Positions 42,456 through 50,969 of a DNA stretch of 64,000 bases are shown in pieces; the first letter of the stretch is position 1, and every line of letters starts with the position of its first letter. Both the position numbers and the translations under genes were made by a program. Origin of the DNA: Clostridiales bacterium UBA6114 (lineage in GTDB: Bacteria; Bacillota; Clostridia; Oscillospirales; Butyricicoccaceae); assembly GCA_002423435.1 (NCBI GenBank), contig DIWE01000028.1, positions 62,001 to 126,000 of the forward strand, written 5' to 3'. The notes below the pieces were generated by a model. That model saw only the letters and a list, made by a program, of their open reading frames with translations. It searched no databases and was not told the origin of the DNA.

Positions 42456-43010
42456 TCAGGCGCCCGACGGAACGAGAAAGCCCTCGGCGATCAGCATGCA
42501 GCTGATTGCGGCGCAGACCTCGACCGAGTAGGAAAGTTCCTTCTCGAAGGAGATCTCCTGGCTGAAAAAATCCAGATGGCGCTTTGCGATATACGACGGG
42601 GCATCTGAATCGGGGATGGAACAAGAAGCTTCGCACAAGCCGCTTTTTTGGCGCAGGTTCATAAATTTCTTTGACTGCCGCGTCTCATACATAAAATGCG
42701 CGAACTGTTTTAAGTAATAGGGATCGTTATGCGCAAGGCAGAAAAAATCGGATAAAAAGTGGCAGATGATCCCGAGCTTTAAGGAAAAACGACGGTTAGA
42801 TTCGAAATCCCCTGTTTCAAGCTCCTCGATCAGCTTGTTGACATGCTCGCCCCAGTTTTCGATCCGGTGCACCGGGCGTTTCATCCTGAAGGATGCATCC
42901 GGGAGCACGTTGCCGAATATAAACGAGGCGCGATCGATGGAGGCGCCGTATTCTTTTTCAATAAGGTCATAGGTTTTCGACGCGATTAATATATGTCCAA
43001 CTAAATTCAA
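42456..43010 (-). CDS. Zinc-dependent phospholipase C-like protein
   Basis: A 184-residue protein with a TTG start behind GGAGG. Spaced His and Asp residues (GHILIAS, GNVLPDASF, HRIENW, ICHFLSDFFCLAH) fit the metal-binding pattern of the zinc-dependent phospholipase C / S1-P1-like family. No signal peptide is visible, so it is probably cytoplasmic, unlike the exported toxins. Similar small proteins are common in Clostridia and have no defined substrate. Confidence 0.8.
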   Translation of the reverse strand: MNLVGHILIASKTYDLIEKEYGASIDRASFIFGNVLPDASFRMKRPVHRIENWGEHVNKLIEELETGDFESNRRFSLKLGIICHFLSDFFCLAHNDPYYLKQFAHFMYETRQSKKFMNLRQKSGLCEASCSIPDSDAPSYIAKRHLDFFSQEISFEKELSYSVEVCAAISCMLIAEGFLVPSGA

Positions 43011-43220
43011 CTCTCAAACCTCCAACTAAATCTGTAATACACTATACAACGAAAAGGGGAAAATAACAACCTTTATTCCCTGAATTTCTTGAAAAATTCC
43101 TGTGAACTTTTCCACTTAATGCCGAGGGCTTGAAAATTGAAGGATTTGTCCCATGTTTACATGAGAATGGAAAGATGATATACTGAGCAGCATGAAAAAA
43201 AGACTGGGAGGACCTCAAAT

Positions 43221-44024
43221 ATGTATCAGCTTGGCGTGATCGGCGCAGGAAATATGGGCATGGCAATCTTAAACGGGGCGATATCATCGGGGGCTGTAAA
43301 CGCATCAAACGTCGCGGTTTTCGACCCCGATGTCTTAAAACAAAAGGCATGCGCTGAAAAAGGATGCGCGGTTTTGGCCGACGAGGGTGAGGTTTTCGGC
43401 CAGAGTGCGATTTTGCTTTTCGCGGTCAAGCCGCAGAGCTTCGAGGGGCTGCTTATAAAACTGTCCGCGCTTGAGCCCTGCAGGGATCAGATCATTGTGA
43501 CAATCGCCGCCGGTGTTTCGACGAAGTATATCCAAAGCTATTTAAAACAAAGTAAAAAGCTCATCCGGGTGATGCCGAACACGCCGCTTCTGATCGGGAA
43601 GGGCGCGTCGTTCCTCGCGAAAACAGAGGAAGTGACCGAAGAGGAGTTCGAGCGCGTCCACGGAATCTTCCGCTCCATGGGGGTCACCGCCGTTATATCG
43701 GAGGATAAAATGAACGAGATCATCCCTGTAAACGGGAGCTCGCCCGCTTATGTCTATTATTTTATCAACGCGATCGCGAAGTCGGCCGAAAAAATGGGCG
43801 TGGATTTCGACACCGCGCTCAGGCTCGCCGCCGCGACGTTTATCGGATCGGCCGAAATGATCTTAAAATCCGGGAAAACGCCGGAGGAACTGATCCGCCA
43901 GGTTTGCTCGCCCGGGGGAACGACGCTCGAATCGATCAAGGTGTTTGACGCGCACTCGCTTTACGACATCATCGACGAAGCGTGCGTCAAATGCACAAAG
44001 CGCGCCTACGAGCTGGGAAAATAG
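43221..44024 (+). CDS. proC: Pyrroline-5-carboxylate reductase
   Basis: A 267-residue enzyme. The nucleotide-binding motif is GVIGAGNMGMAIL, and residues about 90-115 have the AVKPQSF-type segment. The C-terminal signature SPGGTTLESIKVFD is intact. It reduces pyrroline-5-carboxylate to proline with NAD(P)H, which could also supply proline as an osmolyte. GGGAGGACC precedes the ATG. It appears monocistronic. Confidence 0.95.
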   Translation: MYQLGVIGAGNMGMAILNGAISSGAVNASNVAVFDPDVLKQKACAEKGCAVLADEGEVFGQSAILLFAVKPQSFEGLLIKLSALEPCRDQIIVTIAAGVSTKYIQSYLKQSKKLIRVMPNTPLLIGKGASFLAKTEEVTEEEFERVHGIFRSMGVTAVISEDKMNEIIPVNGSSPAYVYYFINAIAKSAEKMGVDFDTALRLAAATFIGSAEMILKSGKTPEELIRQVCSPGGTTLESIKVFDAHSLYDIIDEACVKCTKRAYELGK

Positions 44025-44134
44025 GGAAGCAGCGGGTTCATAGGCGTAAATCCGAAGGATTCCATGACGGCACATTTGTAAAAGTGGGAAAAGCGATGGC
44101 TTTTCCCACTTTTGTCAGATTGGCGATAAAAAGG

Positions 44135-44362
44135 TTAATTCTGCTTCTTTTGGGGATATGGTGTTGTGACATCCGTCAAACCCACAAGATAATCAATACT
44201 TGTGTTGTAAAACGTGGCAAGGCGGATCAAAATGGGTATCGGGATGTTCAGCTTGCCAAGCTCGTAGTCAGAATACGTTGTTTGCCCGACCATAAGCAGT
44301 TTTGCCAGATCTTTTTGCTTTAGTTCCCTGTCTTCTCTCAGATCCTTTAGCCTTTTATACAT
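44135..44362 (-). CDS. Small XRE-family DNA-binding protein
   Basis: A 75-residue helix-turn-helix protein (LKDLREDRELKQKDLAKLL). ATG 44362 is preferred because GGGTGA lies just upstream; an ATG at 44380 would add six residues. It is one domain with no effector region, like many Cro-type or antitoxin-type regulators. Two CGG-N5-CCG dyads lie upstream and are its probable operators. Confidence 0.78.
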   Translation of the reverse strand: MYKRLKDLREDRELKQKDLAKLLMVGQTTYSDYELGKLNIPIPILIRLATFYNTSIDYLVGLTDVTTPYPQKKQN

Positions 44363-44386
44363 AAAATCACCCAAGAGCATTATGAA

Positions 44387-44430
44387 TTACCGGATATACC
44401 GTTATTGACTTTTAACGGAATATCCGGTAA
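44387..44430. promoter_or_regulatory. Paired operator-like inverted repeat upstream of the XRE gene
   Basis: Two 18-bp arms (44387-44404 and 44413-44430) are complementary at 17 of 18 positions, separated by 8 bp. Each arm itself contains the dyad CGG-N5-CCG (centres 25 bp apart). This is the pattern of two regulator sites in opposite orientation, most simply binding the XRE protein for autoregulation. Confidence 0.6.
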
Positions 44431-44514
44431 AATATAATCGGCAACATTAAAAAGGCGGCCGGACAGATTCCTTCGGCCACCTGTATAAATTCCTGATCAT
44501 TTCGGGGCTTTTGT

Positions 44515-45483
44515 TCAGTCAGACGCGGCGCAGTTGAGCTTTTCTGCAAAATAAATCGGCGTTATATGGTCAGGCGTTTCCCATGTCGCACCCTTCGGCA
44601 CGATAAAGTTTAGCTTTTTGTCCGAGACGGAAAAGTTTACGGAGCGGGCGTTTACGATCTCCCCGTCGATGTTTACGGGGCACTCGCTGCCGCAGGATAT
44701 GTCCAGCCGGTGCCCGCGCACCCAGGTGATATATTCCGGAAGCGAGGCATGCTGCCCGTTCTGATATTTTTTAACCACGCGCGCGACGGTGAGGGGCGTC
44801 ACCGGGCCGACAAGCAGAAAGTCGATCAGACCGTCGTCGGGCATGGCTTCCGGCACGGGGTTGAAGCCGCCTCCGTAATAGCGGCCGTTGCAGGCGACAA
44901 GCATGGTATACCTGCCGTCGCGGGATATGCCGTCGATTGTGACCTTATACGGGCGATAAAGCCCCTTAAACAGGTTGTACAGCAGGGAAAGATTATAGGC
45001 ACCCTTGCCGCTTATAAACGGAATGTGCTTAAAGCGCGCAACAAAAGCGGCGATTCGTGCGTCAAAGCCGATAGAGCAGATATTAATACAGCGCCGCCCG
45101 TTGCATTCGATCAGGTCGATCTGCTTTACATCTCCGGCGATCAGCTCGCCTAAATCGGAAAAGCGTGCGGAATCTTTCCCGAAAAGCTTGATAAAATCGT
45201 TTCCCGTGCCGCACGGATAATGGGTGACGGCCACGTTTTTAAGCCCCGCCGCGCCATGAGAGGCCTCGTTTAACGTACCGTCGCCTCCGCAGACATATAC
45301 GCGCAGAAAATCCCCTTCCGAAGCGTACCTGCGGACAAGCGCGGACGCGTGCATGGGGTATTCGGTCAAAACCGTTTGATAAGGCTCGTTTCTGCCCTCC
45401 ATCAGGCGCTGGATGAGCGGGATGATCTCACCCGCGCGGTTATACTTTCCCGCCTTGGGATTGATGATAAAAAGATGCTTCAT
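44515..45483 (-). CDS. Diacylglycerol kinase-family lipid kinase
   Basis: A 322-residue protein of the YegS/BmrU/DgkB type. It has the ATP loop CGGDGTLNEASHG and the early INPKAGK motif, and the second-domain residues GTGNDF. These enzymes phosphorylate lipids or sphingosine-like alcohols at the membrane. A single complete domain pair and normal length are seen. It is read leftward and not obviously in an operon. Confidence 0.9.
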   Translation of the reverse strand: MKHLFIINPKAGKYNRAGEIIPLIQRLMEGRNEPYQTVLTEYPMHASALVRRYASEGDFLRVYVCGGDGTLNEASHGAAGLKNVAVTHYPCGTGNDFIKLFGKDSARFSDLGELIAGDVKQIDLIECNGRRCINICSIGFDARIAAFVARFKHIPFISGKGAYNLSLLYNLFKGLYRPYKVTIDGISRDGRYTMLVACNGRYYGGGFNPVPEAMPDDGLIDFLLVGPVTPLTVARVVKKYQNGQHASLPEYITWVRGHRLDISCGSECPVNIDGEIVNARSVNFSVSDKKLNFIVPKGATWETPDHITPIYFAEKLNCAASD

Positions 45484-45869
45484 GCTTTCCCCCTTAGTGG
45501 GCGCGCCTTAAAAACAGAGCAGCCCGGAAACGGCAGAATAAGTTCAGGATACAACAAAAAAGGGCAAGTTTCAATATCCCATTTCGCCAAGCGGGAAAAA
45601 TCAATAAATTTAAGTTGAAAAAAATCTTAATATTACACCTGTTTAGCCGATATAGAATACGAAAGTATAATTGTGACGAGTTATATTTGCGGATTGTTTT
45701 TTGAAAGGAGACCCGGAAGATCAAGGGGAGATCTGGGGAATTAATTACCAAAAATTGCGGTCATTTGATAAATAGTTTTGTGCAGCCCTTAATATGATTA
45801 TATAGGGGAGGTAGCGGGGAAAATTATTTTGTCGGTGATAAGCGTTTTTAATATGGGTGGTGATTTCCA
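45484..45869. other. Gene-free region of 386 bp
   Basis: AT-rich sequence with purine-rich runs that resemble ribosome sites (around 45703 and 45808) but no adjacent reading frame with protein-like composition. No RNA structure was recognised. Confidence 0.5.
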
Positions 45870-46118
45870 ATGAAGCAGCATCGATCCGGGAATCCGAAAA
45901 ATGGATGGAAATCGGCGGGAACCGGGGAAAGGTCCGCTGTTCCGGAAAGGGTAGAAACAAAGATGTGCATGCATATTAAAAGCTCGGACTACAAGACAAT
46001 TAACGAAGTGGACCAGAAATGCCTCAGATGCAGGGATTGGTTGGACGGGAAGTACTTTTGCTTTAAGGCGGACTGTGACGAATGTCCGAAAAAAAGCGAA
46101 GGGACGAAAACGGATTAA
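45870..46118 (+). CDS. Small Cys-rich protein, unknown function
   Basis: An 82-residue candidate with GGTGGTGA seven bases before the ATG. The C-terminal half has C-x2-C, a lone Cys, and C-x4-C-x2-C (CLRCRDW, FCFKADCDECPKK), a possible zinc-binding module. The N-terminal half is basic and low in complexity. It is followed by a strong hairpin at 46210. Function and family are not recognised; the chance that it is not expressed is real. Confidence 0.45.
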   Translation: MKQHRSGNPKNGWKSAGTGERSAVPERVETKMCMHIKSSDYKTINEVDQKCLRCRDWLDGKYFCFKADCDECPKKSEGTKTD

Positions 46119-46209
46119 GTACGGACGTTTTGCATAAGAGCCGGGAACCGCAAACGCCCGGCCGCAATATAAAACCGTAAAAAATATATATAGGATGTCC
46201 TAACAGGGG

Positions 46210-46245
46210 GAGTCGCGAAATGCAAACCCATGCATTTCGCGGCTC
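46210..46245. terminator. Terminator-like hairpin after the small Cys-rich gene
   Basis: A 15-bp stem with one G-U pair (arms 46210-46224 and 46231-46245) and a 6-base loop. CTCTTT follows. It would end a rightward transcript. Confidence 0.65.
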
Positions 46246-46329
46246 CTCTTTGCGTGCTGTGCACATCCGCTGCGGCGGATAATCCAACGCAAAAGAGGCC
46301 TCACCCTTTATATCTGCCCGAAAAAGCTT

Positions 46330-46352
46330 CGGAGGGGCTTTAGGCCCCTCCG
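46330..46352 (-). terminator. Terminator after the aminomutase gene (leftward)
   Basis: A 9-bp stem (CGGAGGGGC with its complement) and a 5-base loop. On the minus strand it is followed by AAGCTTTTTC, a T-rich tail. Confidence 0.7.
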
Positions 46353-46388
46353 GCTTGATAAACGGCAATACGCCTTGCTTTTTATGGC

Positions 46389-47612
46389 TTAGGCCTTGTT
46401 TTCGATCTCAAAAACCTTTCCTTCCCAGTTGCGGAGCACGGCTTTGTCGCTGCCGATATACATCACGTAATTGGGTAGTATGGGCGTTTTTCCGAGTCCG
46501 TTCGGCCCGTTTACGATATAAGTCGGCACGGCCATGCCGGAGGTCCGGCCACGCAGCGACTCCATGATTTCCAGCCCGTCTTCAAGCCTTACCCAAAAAT
46601 GCGAGGTGCCCCTGACCGTTTTCGGATGGAATATGTAATAGGGCTTTACACGCATTGTGAGAAGACCTTGGTTTAATTTTCTCACAACGTGCTTGTCGTT
46701 GTTTACGCCGTTTAATAAAACCATTTGGTTGCCCAGGGGAATGCCCGCGTCCGCGAGCATTTCACACGCTTTTTTCGCGTCCTGTGTGATTTCTCTCGGG
46801 CTGTTAAAATGGGTGTTTACATAAACGGGGTGGTATTTTTTCAAAATACCGACCAGATTTTCCGTGATCCTTTGCGGCAGCGTGACCGGAGTCCTGGTCC
46901 CGAAGCGGATGATTTCCACGTGCTTGATCTGCCGAAGCTCCGAGAGCAGCCAGTCGATTGCGGAATCGTCGAGCAGAAAGGCGTCCCCTCCGGTGATCAG
47001 GACATCCCTGATTTCTTTGTTGCTCCTTACATATTCGATGGCGTCTTTCAGCTTTTCCTTTGGCGCATGGGTGTCCTGCTCGCCGATCATTCGCCTTCTT
47101 TGGCAAAACCTGCAATACATGCCGCAGAGATTGGTGACCTTGATAATGAGCCTGTCGGGGTATCTTCTCGTGACGAGCTCCTCCGGCGCCCAGCCGGCCT
47201 CGTCCATCGGGTCAAGCTCCCCTTTGTCGTCAAGCTCCGAAAAGGACGGAATCGACTGCCTTCTTACGGGGCAGGCACTGTCTCCCGGGGCAATCAGGGA
47301 CATATAGTAAGGGGATACGGCATACCGGTAGATCCCGCCGACCAGGCGGATCTGTTGTTTTTCCTCCGGTGAAAGCCCGATAATATCGTCAATGTCGTCC
47401 GCGTTTGTAAACCTGTTTTGAAGCTGCCATTTGTAATCGTTCCACTGTTCTTCGGTGGCATTGCGCTTTTTCAGAATCTTCGCTTTTTGGAAGCGGATCG
47501 TATCCTCGTCTTCCGTGCCGGTTTTAATCGAGCTTTTTATATTTTCATAATCTTCGATCCTGAGATTCAAATAAAAAAAACGATCCTGTTTGGTTTGAGA
47601 AGCAAAAGTCAT
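46389..47612 (-). CDS. eam: Glutamate 2,3-aminomutase (radical SAM, PLP)
   Basis: A 407-residue radical SAM enzyme; start ATG 47612 with AGGAGGTC. The cluster motif C-x3-C-x2-C is CGMYCRFC (Cys163, 167, 170), and the PLP Lys lies in NGLGKTP (Lys375). Lysine 2,3-aminomutase uses two Asp residues (293 and 330 in the Clostridium subterminale enzyme) to hold the substrate side-chain amine. Here those positions are Lys331 (FHPKTV) and Asn368 (IVNGPN). The same two replacements, at almost the same numbers (332 and 369), define glutamate 2,3-aminomutase of Clostridioides difficile. The product, beta-glutamate, is a compatible solute. No acetyltransferase partner gene (ablB) lies nearby, which also speaks against the lysine enzyme. 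Confidence 0.85.
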   Translation of the reverse strand: MTFASQTKQDRFFYLNLRIEDYENIKSSIKTGTEDEDTIRFQKAKILKKRNATEEQWNDYKWQLQNRFTNADDIDDIIGLSPEEKQQIRLVGGIYRYAVSPYYMSLIAPGDSACPVRRQSIPSFSELDDKGELDPMDEAGWAPEELVTRRYPDRLIIKVTNLCGMYCRFCQRRRMIGEQDTHAPKEKLKDAIEYVRSNKEIRDVLITGGDAFLLDDSAIDWLLSELRQIKHVEIIRFGTRTPVTLPQRITENLVGILKKYHPVYVNTHFNSPREITQDAKKACEMLADAGIPLGNQMVLLNGVNNDKHVVRKLNQGLLTMRVKPYYIFHPKTVRGTSHFWVRLEDGLEIMESLRGRTSGMAVPTYIVNGPNGLGKTPILPNYVMYIGSDKAVLRNWEGKVFEIENKA

Positions 47613-47655
47613 AGTATCATCGACCTCCTGGAATAAATGTGGGTGAAACATAAAA

Positions 47656-47688
47656 GCGGTTATCACCGAACCTGCAAGTGACAACCGC
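47656..47688 (-). terminator. Expression-platform terminator downstream of the c-di-AMP riboswitch
   Basis: An 11-bp stem with one G-U pair (arms 47656-47666 and 47678-47688) is followed on the minus strand by TTTTA. It lies between the riboswitch and the aminomutase ribosome site, where a regulated terminator would be expected. Confidence 0.75.
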
Positions 47689-47694
47689 CTAAAA

Positions 47695-47825
47695 GGTAGA
47701 AATACCCCTCCTTCCTTTCAAAGCTTCCGAGGTTAGCTGACGGATTCGGGCCGAAAGGATTTTTAGCCCTACCGGGAATCATCCCGGATTCACCCCAAAA
47801 ATTGGTTCCCCCGTATCCTATTTAA
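47695..47825 (-). ncRNA. Cyclic di-AMP riboswitch (ydaO/yuaA type)
   Basis: On the minus strand the leader contains the conserved blocks of this class in order: GGGGGAACC, GGGGTGAATCC, GGTAGGG, CGAATCCGTCAGCTAACCTC, and the 3' GGAAGGAG segment. The spacing fits the two-fold pseudosymmetric ydaO fold. c-di-AMP binding normally turns the downstream gene off. The controlled gene is eam. I recognised it by sequence motifs and did not fold the full structure; the boundaries are approximate. Confidence 0.88.
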
Positions 47826-47881
47826 AGAAAATAAACAGGAATTCAGCACTTCCAGTATGAAATTTTCTTGGTCTTTATTAA

Positions 47882-47910
47882 ATAATAACATCCTCGGATT
47901 TTTTTGTCAA
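47882..47910 (-). promoter_or_regulatory. Promoter of the riboswitch-eam transcript
   Basis: On the minus strand TTGACA (47910-47905) and TATTAT (47887-47882) are separated by 17 bp. The predicted start near 47875 places the entire riboswitch inside the leader. Confidence 0.75.
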
Positions 47911-48078
47911 ATCAGGGCCCGCCCCAATTATTTTGATGACACCGGGATCAAAAAGACAGCATCCGGTTTTATGACCTTTCACTGTGAATATTGGATTTAT
48001 GGAGCCCGGGGATGATAAAAAGCCTAAAGACCGCATAATTCGACCTCAAATGCCGACAATATTTCCGAGGTGGTGTAA

Positions 48079-48249
48079 ATGGCAAAAATAGATCCGGATG
48101 TCAGCCTGAGTGTAGATCGGTATTTTTCAACCCTGCCAACCAGCATACAGAGATCTATAAGGCAAAGCGGCGTTGCGATGGAATCAGTGGCGCAGATGCA
48201 GCGATTTGTGGAACACTTGAACGGAGAAGAAATAAAAAAACAGGACTGA
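48079..48249 (+). CDS. Small hypothetical protein (56 aa)
   Basis: A short protein with a strong GAGGTGGTG ribosome site four bases before the ATG. It is polar and helical in character (MAKIDPDVSLSVDRYFSTLP at the start, with a Gln/Glu-rich second half). It lies outside the prophage, just left of its attachment site. No family recognised; the ribosome site and protein-like composition are the support. Confidence 0.5.
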   Translation: MAKIDPDVSLSVDRYFSTLPTSIQRSIRQSGVAMESVAQMQRFVEHLNGEEIKKQD

Positions 48250-48380
48250 TGCGTACCGCTTTTTGATCGGGCTCCTGCATACTTTTCCCCCTGTTTCAGG
48301 TAACAAAGGGCAAACGGTTTTATACTCAGGTATGAATAAACAAAAAGCCCTGTGACCATCGAGATCACAGGGCCTCTTAT

Positions 48381-48399
48381 TGGCTGCGGGACAAGGATT
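48381..48399. repeat. Prophage attachment site, left copy
   Basis: TGGCTGCGGGACAAGGATT is identical to 63010-63028, the 3' end of the tRNA-Gln gene including CCA. The match stops sharply on both sides, which marks the left end of the integrated element. Confidence 0.88.
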
Positions 48400-48461
48400 A
48401 CTATGTTTCCCAAACTTTTCTTTGGGAATGAATATGAGAGAAAGTAACCGCGTCCGGCTGC

Positions 48462-49268
48462 CTATTTTATGAATTTGTCTTTGAAGTTTGACAGCACAAC
48501 CCCAAGCTCCCCGTACTCTACGAGCTCGCGGGGGTCGTGGTCGGAGGTTATCACGCCCATGCTCTTGAGCTTTTGCTCGGCCGCCTGTTCCCACGGCTCC
48601 GTTGTGACGTTTGCAAATTTGACGAGCACGGACAAGGCCTCAATAACCTGTGCCTCGGTCTTGCCTGTGTTTTTCGCAATCTGTGAAACTACCGTTGCCA
48701 TATCGTCTATTTCCTCCTTTGAAAATAAATAGTATCGCGGGTTTCGGTTCTCGGCGTCCTTGTCCAACAAGGAGGGTGTAACGTAAATTTCATTGCCGGA
48801 CACGGTGACTTTTCCCGATCTACCGGCCTTTGAAAACTTGCCCGAATAATAGCCAGGGTCATAGATTATTGCCTTGCCGTCCTTTACTCCTATGGCCGTG
48901 ACGTAATGCCCGCCATCAGAAAAAAGGCCGGTATATCCCGGCCGATCACCGCCCACGTTGACGGCCGCCACTCCACCGGCCGACAAATGAGACAATAGCA
49001 TATTGATGTTGTTGGAATACTGCAAAAGGAGCCCGTAAGCGGAGGCAATGCTTTTTCCCAAGCGCACCATGTCCGTGCCGCCCGAAACACGAGCCCCCAC
49101 TTGGATGGAATAGGCGGCCGATTGATTAGGAGGCCATACTTTGCCAGTAAGAGCCTCCACGATCATGGAGGCGCAACAAACGCCACACCCTCCAGACTTT
49201 ACCGTTGCGGTCGGGTTACCGCTCGAGGGGTAAGGTATATGGGCGTAATTGTTTTGATTATAATACAT
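48462..49268 (-). CDS. Phage endolysin, C39-like cysteine peptidase domain
   Basis: A 268-residue lysis protein. Residues about 20-170 form a C39-like peptidase/amidase domain with the Cys in SGGCGVCCASM, the His in DGGHYVTAIG and an Asp in YDPGYYSG. The C-terminal 80 residues are a separate helical domain (VSQIAKNTGKTEAQVIEAL) and probably bind the cell wall. The start overlaps the holin stop by 11 bp. Standard phage lysis-cassette position. Confidence 0.82.
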   Translation of the reverse strand: MYYNQNNYAHIPYPSSGNPTATVKSGGCGVCCASMIVEALTGKVWPPNQSAAYSIQVGARVSGGTDMVRLGKSIASAYGLLLQYSNNINMLLSHLSAGGVAAVNVGGDRPGYTGLFSDGGHYVTAIGVKDGKAIIYDPGYYSGKFSKAGRSGKVTVSGNEIYVTPSLLDKDAENRNPRYYLFSKEEIDDMATVVSQIAKNTGKTEAQVIEALSVLVKFANVTTEPWEQAAEQKLKSMGVITSDHDPRELVEYGELGVVLSNFKDKFIK

Positions 49269-49605
49269 TACCGCCCGCCGCCTTTTCCTCCGCTTTGGCC
49301 GCCGCCCGGTCTATTGTATCGTTGAGTACTTTAACCGCGGCCTCAATCATGGCGTCAACTGTGTTGTCTACCACAATATTAAGCTCACTCAAAAGGCCGA
49401 TTACAAAGGCTTTTTTCTTTTCGCCCAGGCCGGAGCCTTGGATTGTCTGCTCTGCGGCCGCTACTGCCTTGTCAACCCACCCGGACACAAAAGCAAAGTT
49501 TTTGGCGGTGATTAGGGCTTTTATGTACGGGACGCCATACCTCAAAATCACGCCCAACAACGCGGCAAGCACCGCGTCCAAAATATAAGTGCCGATGTTC
49601 TCCAT
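49258..49605 (-). CDS. Phage holin, LL-H type
   Basis: A 115-residue protein with an N-terminal hydrophobic segment (residues 5-25) and a long charged helical tail, typical of the LL-H holin family. AAGGAGTG precedes the ATG. It lies upstream of and overlaps the endolysin gene. Confidence 0.8.
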   Translation of the reverse strand: MENIGTYILDAVLAALLGVILRYGVPYIKALITAKNFAFVSGWVDKAVAAAEQTIQGSGLGEKKKAFVIGLLSELNIVVDNTVDAMIEAAVKVLNDTIDRAAAKAEEKAAGGNVL

Positions 49606-49618
49606 AATATTTCACTCC

Positions 49619-49897
49619 TTAAACGCTTGATTCGTCGTTGCTTATACCGGCCTGTAATTGTGCCATAGCCGTATCATGCACAATGCCGCCTTGGGTATTT
49701 TCTGCCTTGGATTTGTTCATATAAAACGGAATGGTAAGGCCTATTACCGTGCTCGACGCCGGTATGAGATAAATAAACGGTGTCACGTCGTGAAGCATAA
49801 ACCCGGCGACGCAAGACACCGCGGAAATGGCAATGAATTGCCCCACGCTCCAGTAAAGCAATTTTTTTGATGTTTCCATTTTCTTTTTAGGTTTCAT
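49619..49897 (-). CDS. Small phage membrane protein
   Basis: A 92-residue protein with two hydrophobic segments (residues about 13-33 and 37-58) and charged ends, the topology of a second holin or antiholin. AGGACT precedes the ATG. It is in the lysis cassette. Exact function not recognised. Confidence 0.6.
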   Translation of the reverse strand: MKPKKKMETSKKLLYWSVGQFIAISAVSCVAGFMLHDVTPFIYLIPASSTVIGLTIPFYMNKSKAENTQGGIVHDTAMAQLQAGISNDESSV

Positions 49898-49899
49898 TT

Positions 49900-50238
49900 T
49901 TAGTCCTGCTCGCTTTCTGCCCTAATGTCACGGTCAAAAGCCCTCTTTTTTTCCTCCACGGCCTCTAGGGCTTGAAAGGCCGTGTCAAGCTCTCCGTTGT
50001 GGCTGCTGGTGACAATGGCACGGTAAATCCAAAAGAGGAGCCGCCCGTATGCGTGGTGGAGCTCGTCCTCAATTTTCATGCGTGTTATACGGGTTGCTTT
50101 CCGTTTTGCGGCCTCGTCCTCCGCAAAGGTTAGTTTATTTTCTATGTAATGCCGTAATAGAAAAAAGGCAAGGCCTACAAAGCCGCTGCCTCCGATAACC
50201 GCCCCTATAATGATTACCGCAATATCCTTTAATGTCAT
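49900..50238 (-). CDS. Phage protein with one membrane segment
   Basis: A 112-residue protein; ATG 50238 behind GGGGAAG is preferred over an upstream TTG. Residues about 6-27 are membrane-spanning, followed by a charged helical region. It sits between XkdX and the holin-like gene. Function not recognised. Confidence 0.6.
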   Translation of the reverse strand: MTLKDIAVIIIGAVIGGSGFVGLAFFLLRHYIENKLTFAEDEAAKRKATRITRMKIEDELHHAYGRLLFWIYRAIVTSSHNGELDTAFQALEAVEEKKRAFDRDIRAESEQD

Positions 50239-50368
50239 TCTTCCCCGCAACCCCCTATTGTTGTTGCCAGCCTGTCAAGCGTATTGCCGAAAAATTTACA
50301 GATAAGCCATTCAAATAGTTTTCTCAATGTTGTATCACCCCCTCTACTGCCTAAAATGAAAGAGACGG

Positions 50369-50497
50369 TCAGATAGTCTCAATATTACCTATGATTTCTT
50401 CGGCCTGTTCCTGCGTAATCCACCGTCCAACGTAGCTTTGCACTTTTTCTGAGTCGATCTTTCCTAATTGGTACTGGATTCTTATAAACTCAAACAT
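50369..50497 (-). CDS. XkdX-family phage protein (42 aa)
   Basis: A tiny protein reading MFEFIRIQYQLGKID followed by a VGRWITQEQAEEIIG segment, the consensus of XkdX-family proteins that lie after tail-fibre genes in Firmicutes phages. GGGGTGAT precedes the ATG. Its strand agrees with the rest of the prophage, opposite to the adjacent tail-fibre genes, so it marks one side of the inversion. Confidence 0.75.
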   Translation of the reverse strand: MFEFIRIQYQLGKIDSEKVQSYVGRWITQEQAEEIIGNIETI

Positions 50498-50512
50498 ATC
50501 ATCACCCCATCA

Positions 50513-50956
50513 ATGCCAAAATCGCCGCTTCGGTTAGGCATTAATTTTAATGATTTACCATTGCTTATGAAAGTATCCTTCAACTTGCCGGAGATAGGTA
50601 TAACGGGCGATTACGTAGTCACTGAGCGAAAAATATCACCGCTCATAAAAGACCTTTCAAGCGAGTTTGAGGAAAACTTAAAGGTTGAATATAAGCTAAC
50701 CGACCGCTCGTATATACAGTCCTACGCGGAAATATTGGACACCTACGCAAAGGAAAAAGCAAAGCTATCTATCCGGGAAGATCAGAAAATTACCGATATT
50801 TTCGAGACCAACGAAATTGTCGAGGCAGGCGAGGATATAGATATTGAGCTTGACAGCAATTTCGTGCCGCTGTGGGCTACGTCGGCCGCACAGTTTGCCA
50901 TAGACGGGGCGCTATTCTCCCCCGCCCATTTATCAATTTACCCGTGGACGCCATAA
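50513..50956 (+). pseudogene. C-terminal fragment of a phage tail/baseplate protein (5' end lost)
   Basis: The frame opens without a ribosome site 15 bp from the divergent XkdX start, and the first residues look internal. About 147 residues remain, rich in Asp/Glu near the end (EAGEDIDIELDSNF). It is followed by three tail-fibre-region genes in the same direction. The most direct reading is that an inversion or deletion removed its 5' part. Its exact family could not be named. Confidence 0.6.
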
Positions 50957-50969
50957 GGAGGTAAACACC

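Noticed and set aside
46389..46401. TTAGGCCTTGTTT at the end of eam, resembling the tip of the MITE-like element
   Set aside because: The match is 13 bp, lies in coding sequence that continues normally to the stop, and has no partner arm nearby.
46389..47612. Lysine 2,3-aminomutase (kamA/ablA)
   Set aside because: The two Asp residues that bind the lysine side chain are Lys331 and Asn368, and no ablB-type acetyltransferase gene is adjacent. Glutamate 2,3-aminomutase fits better.
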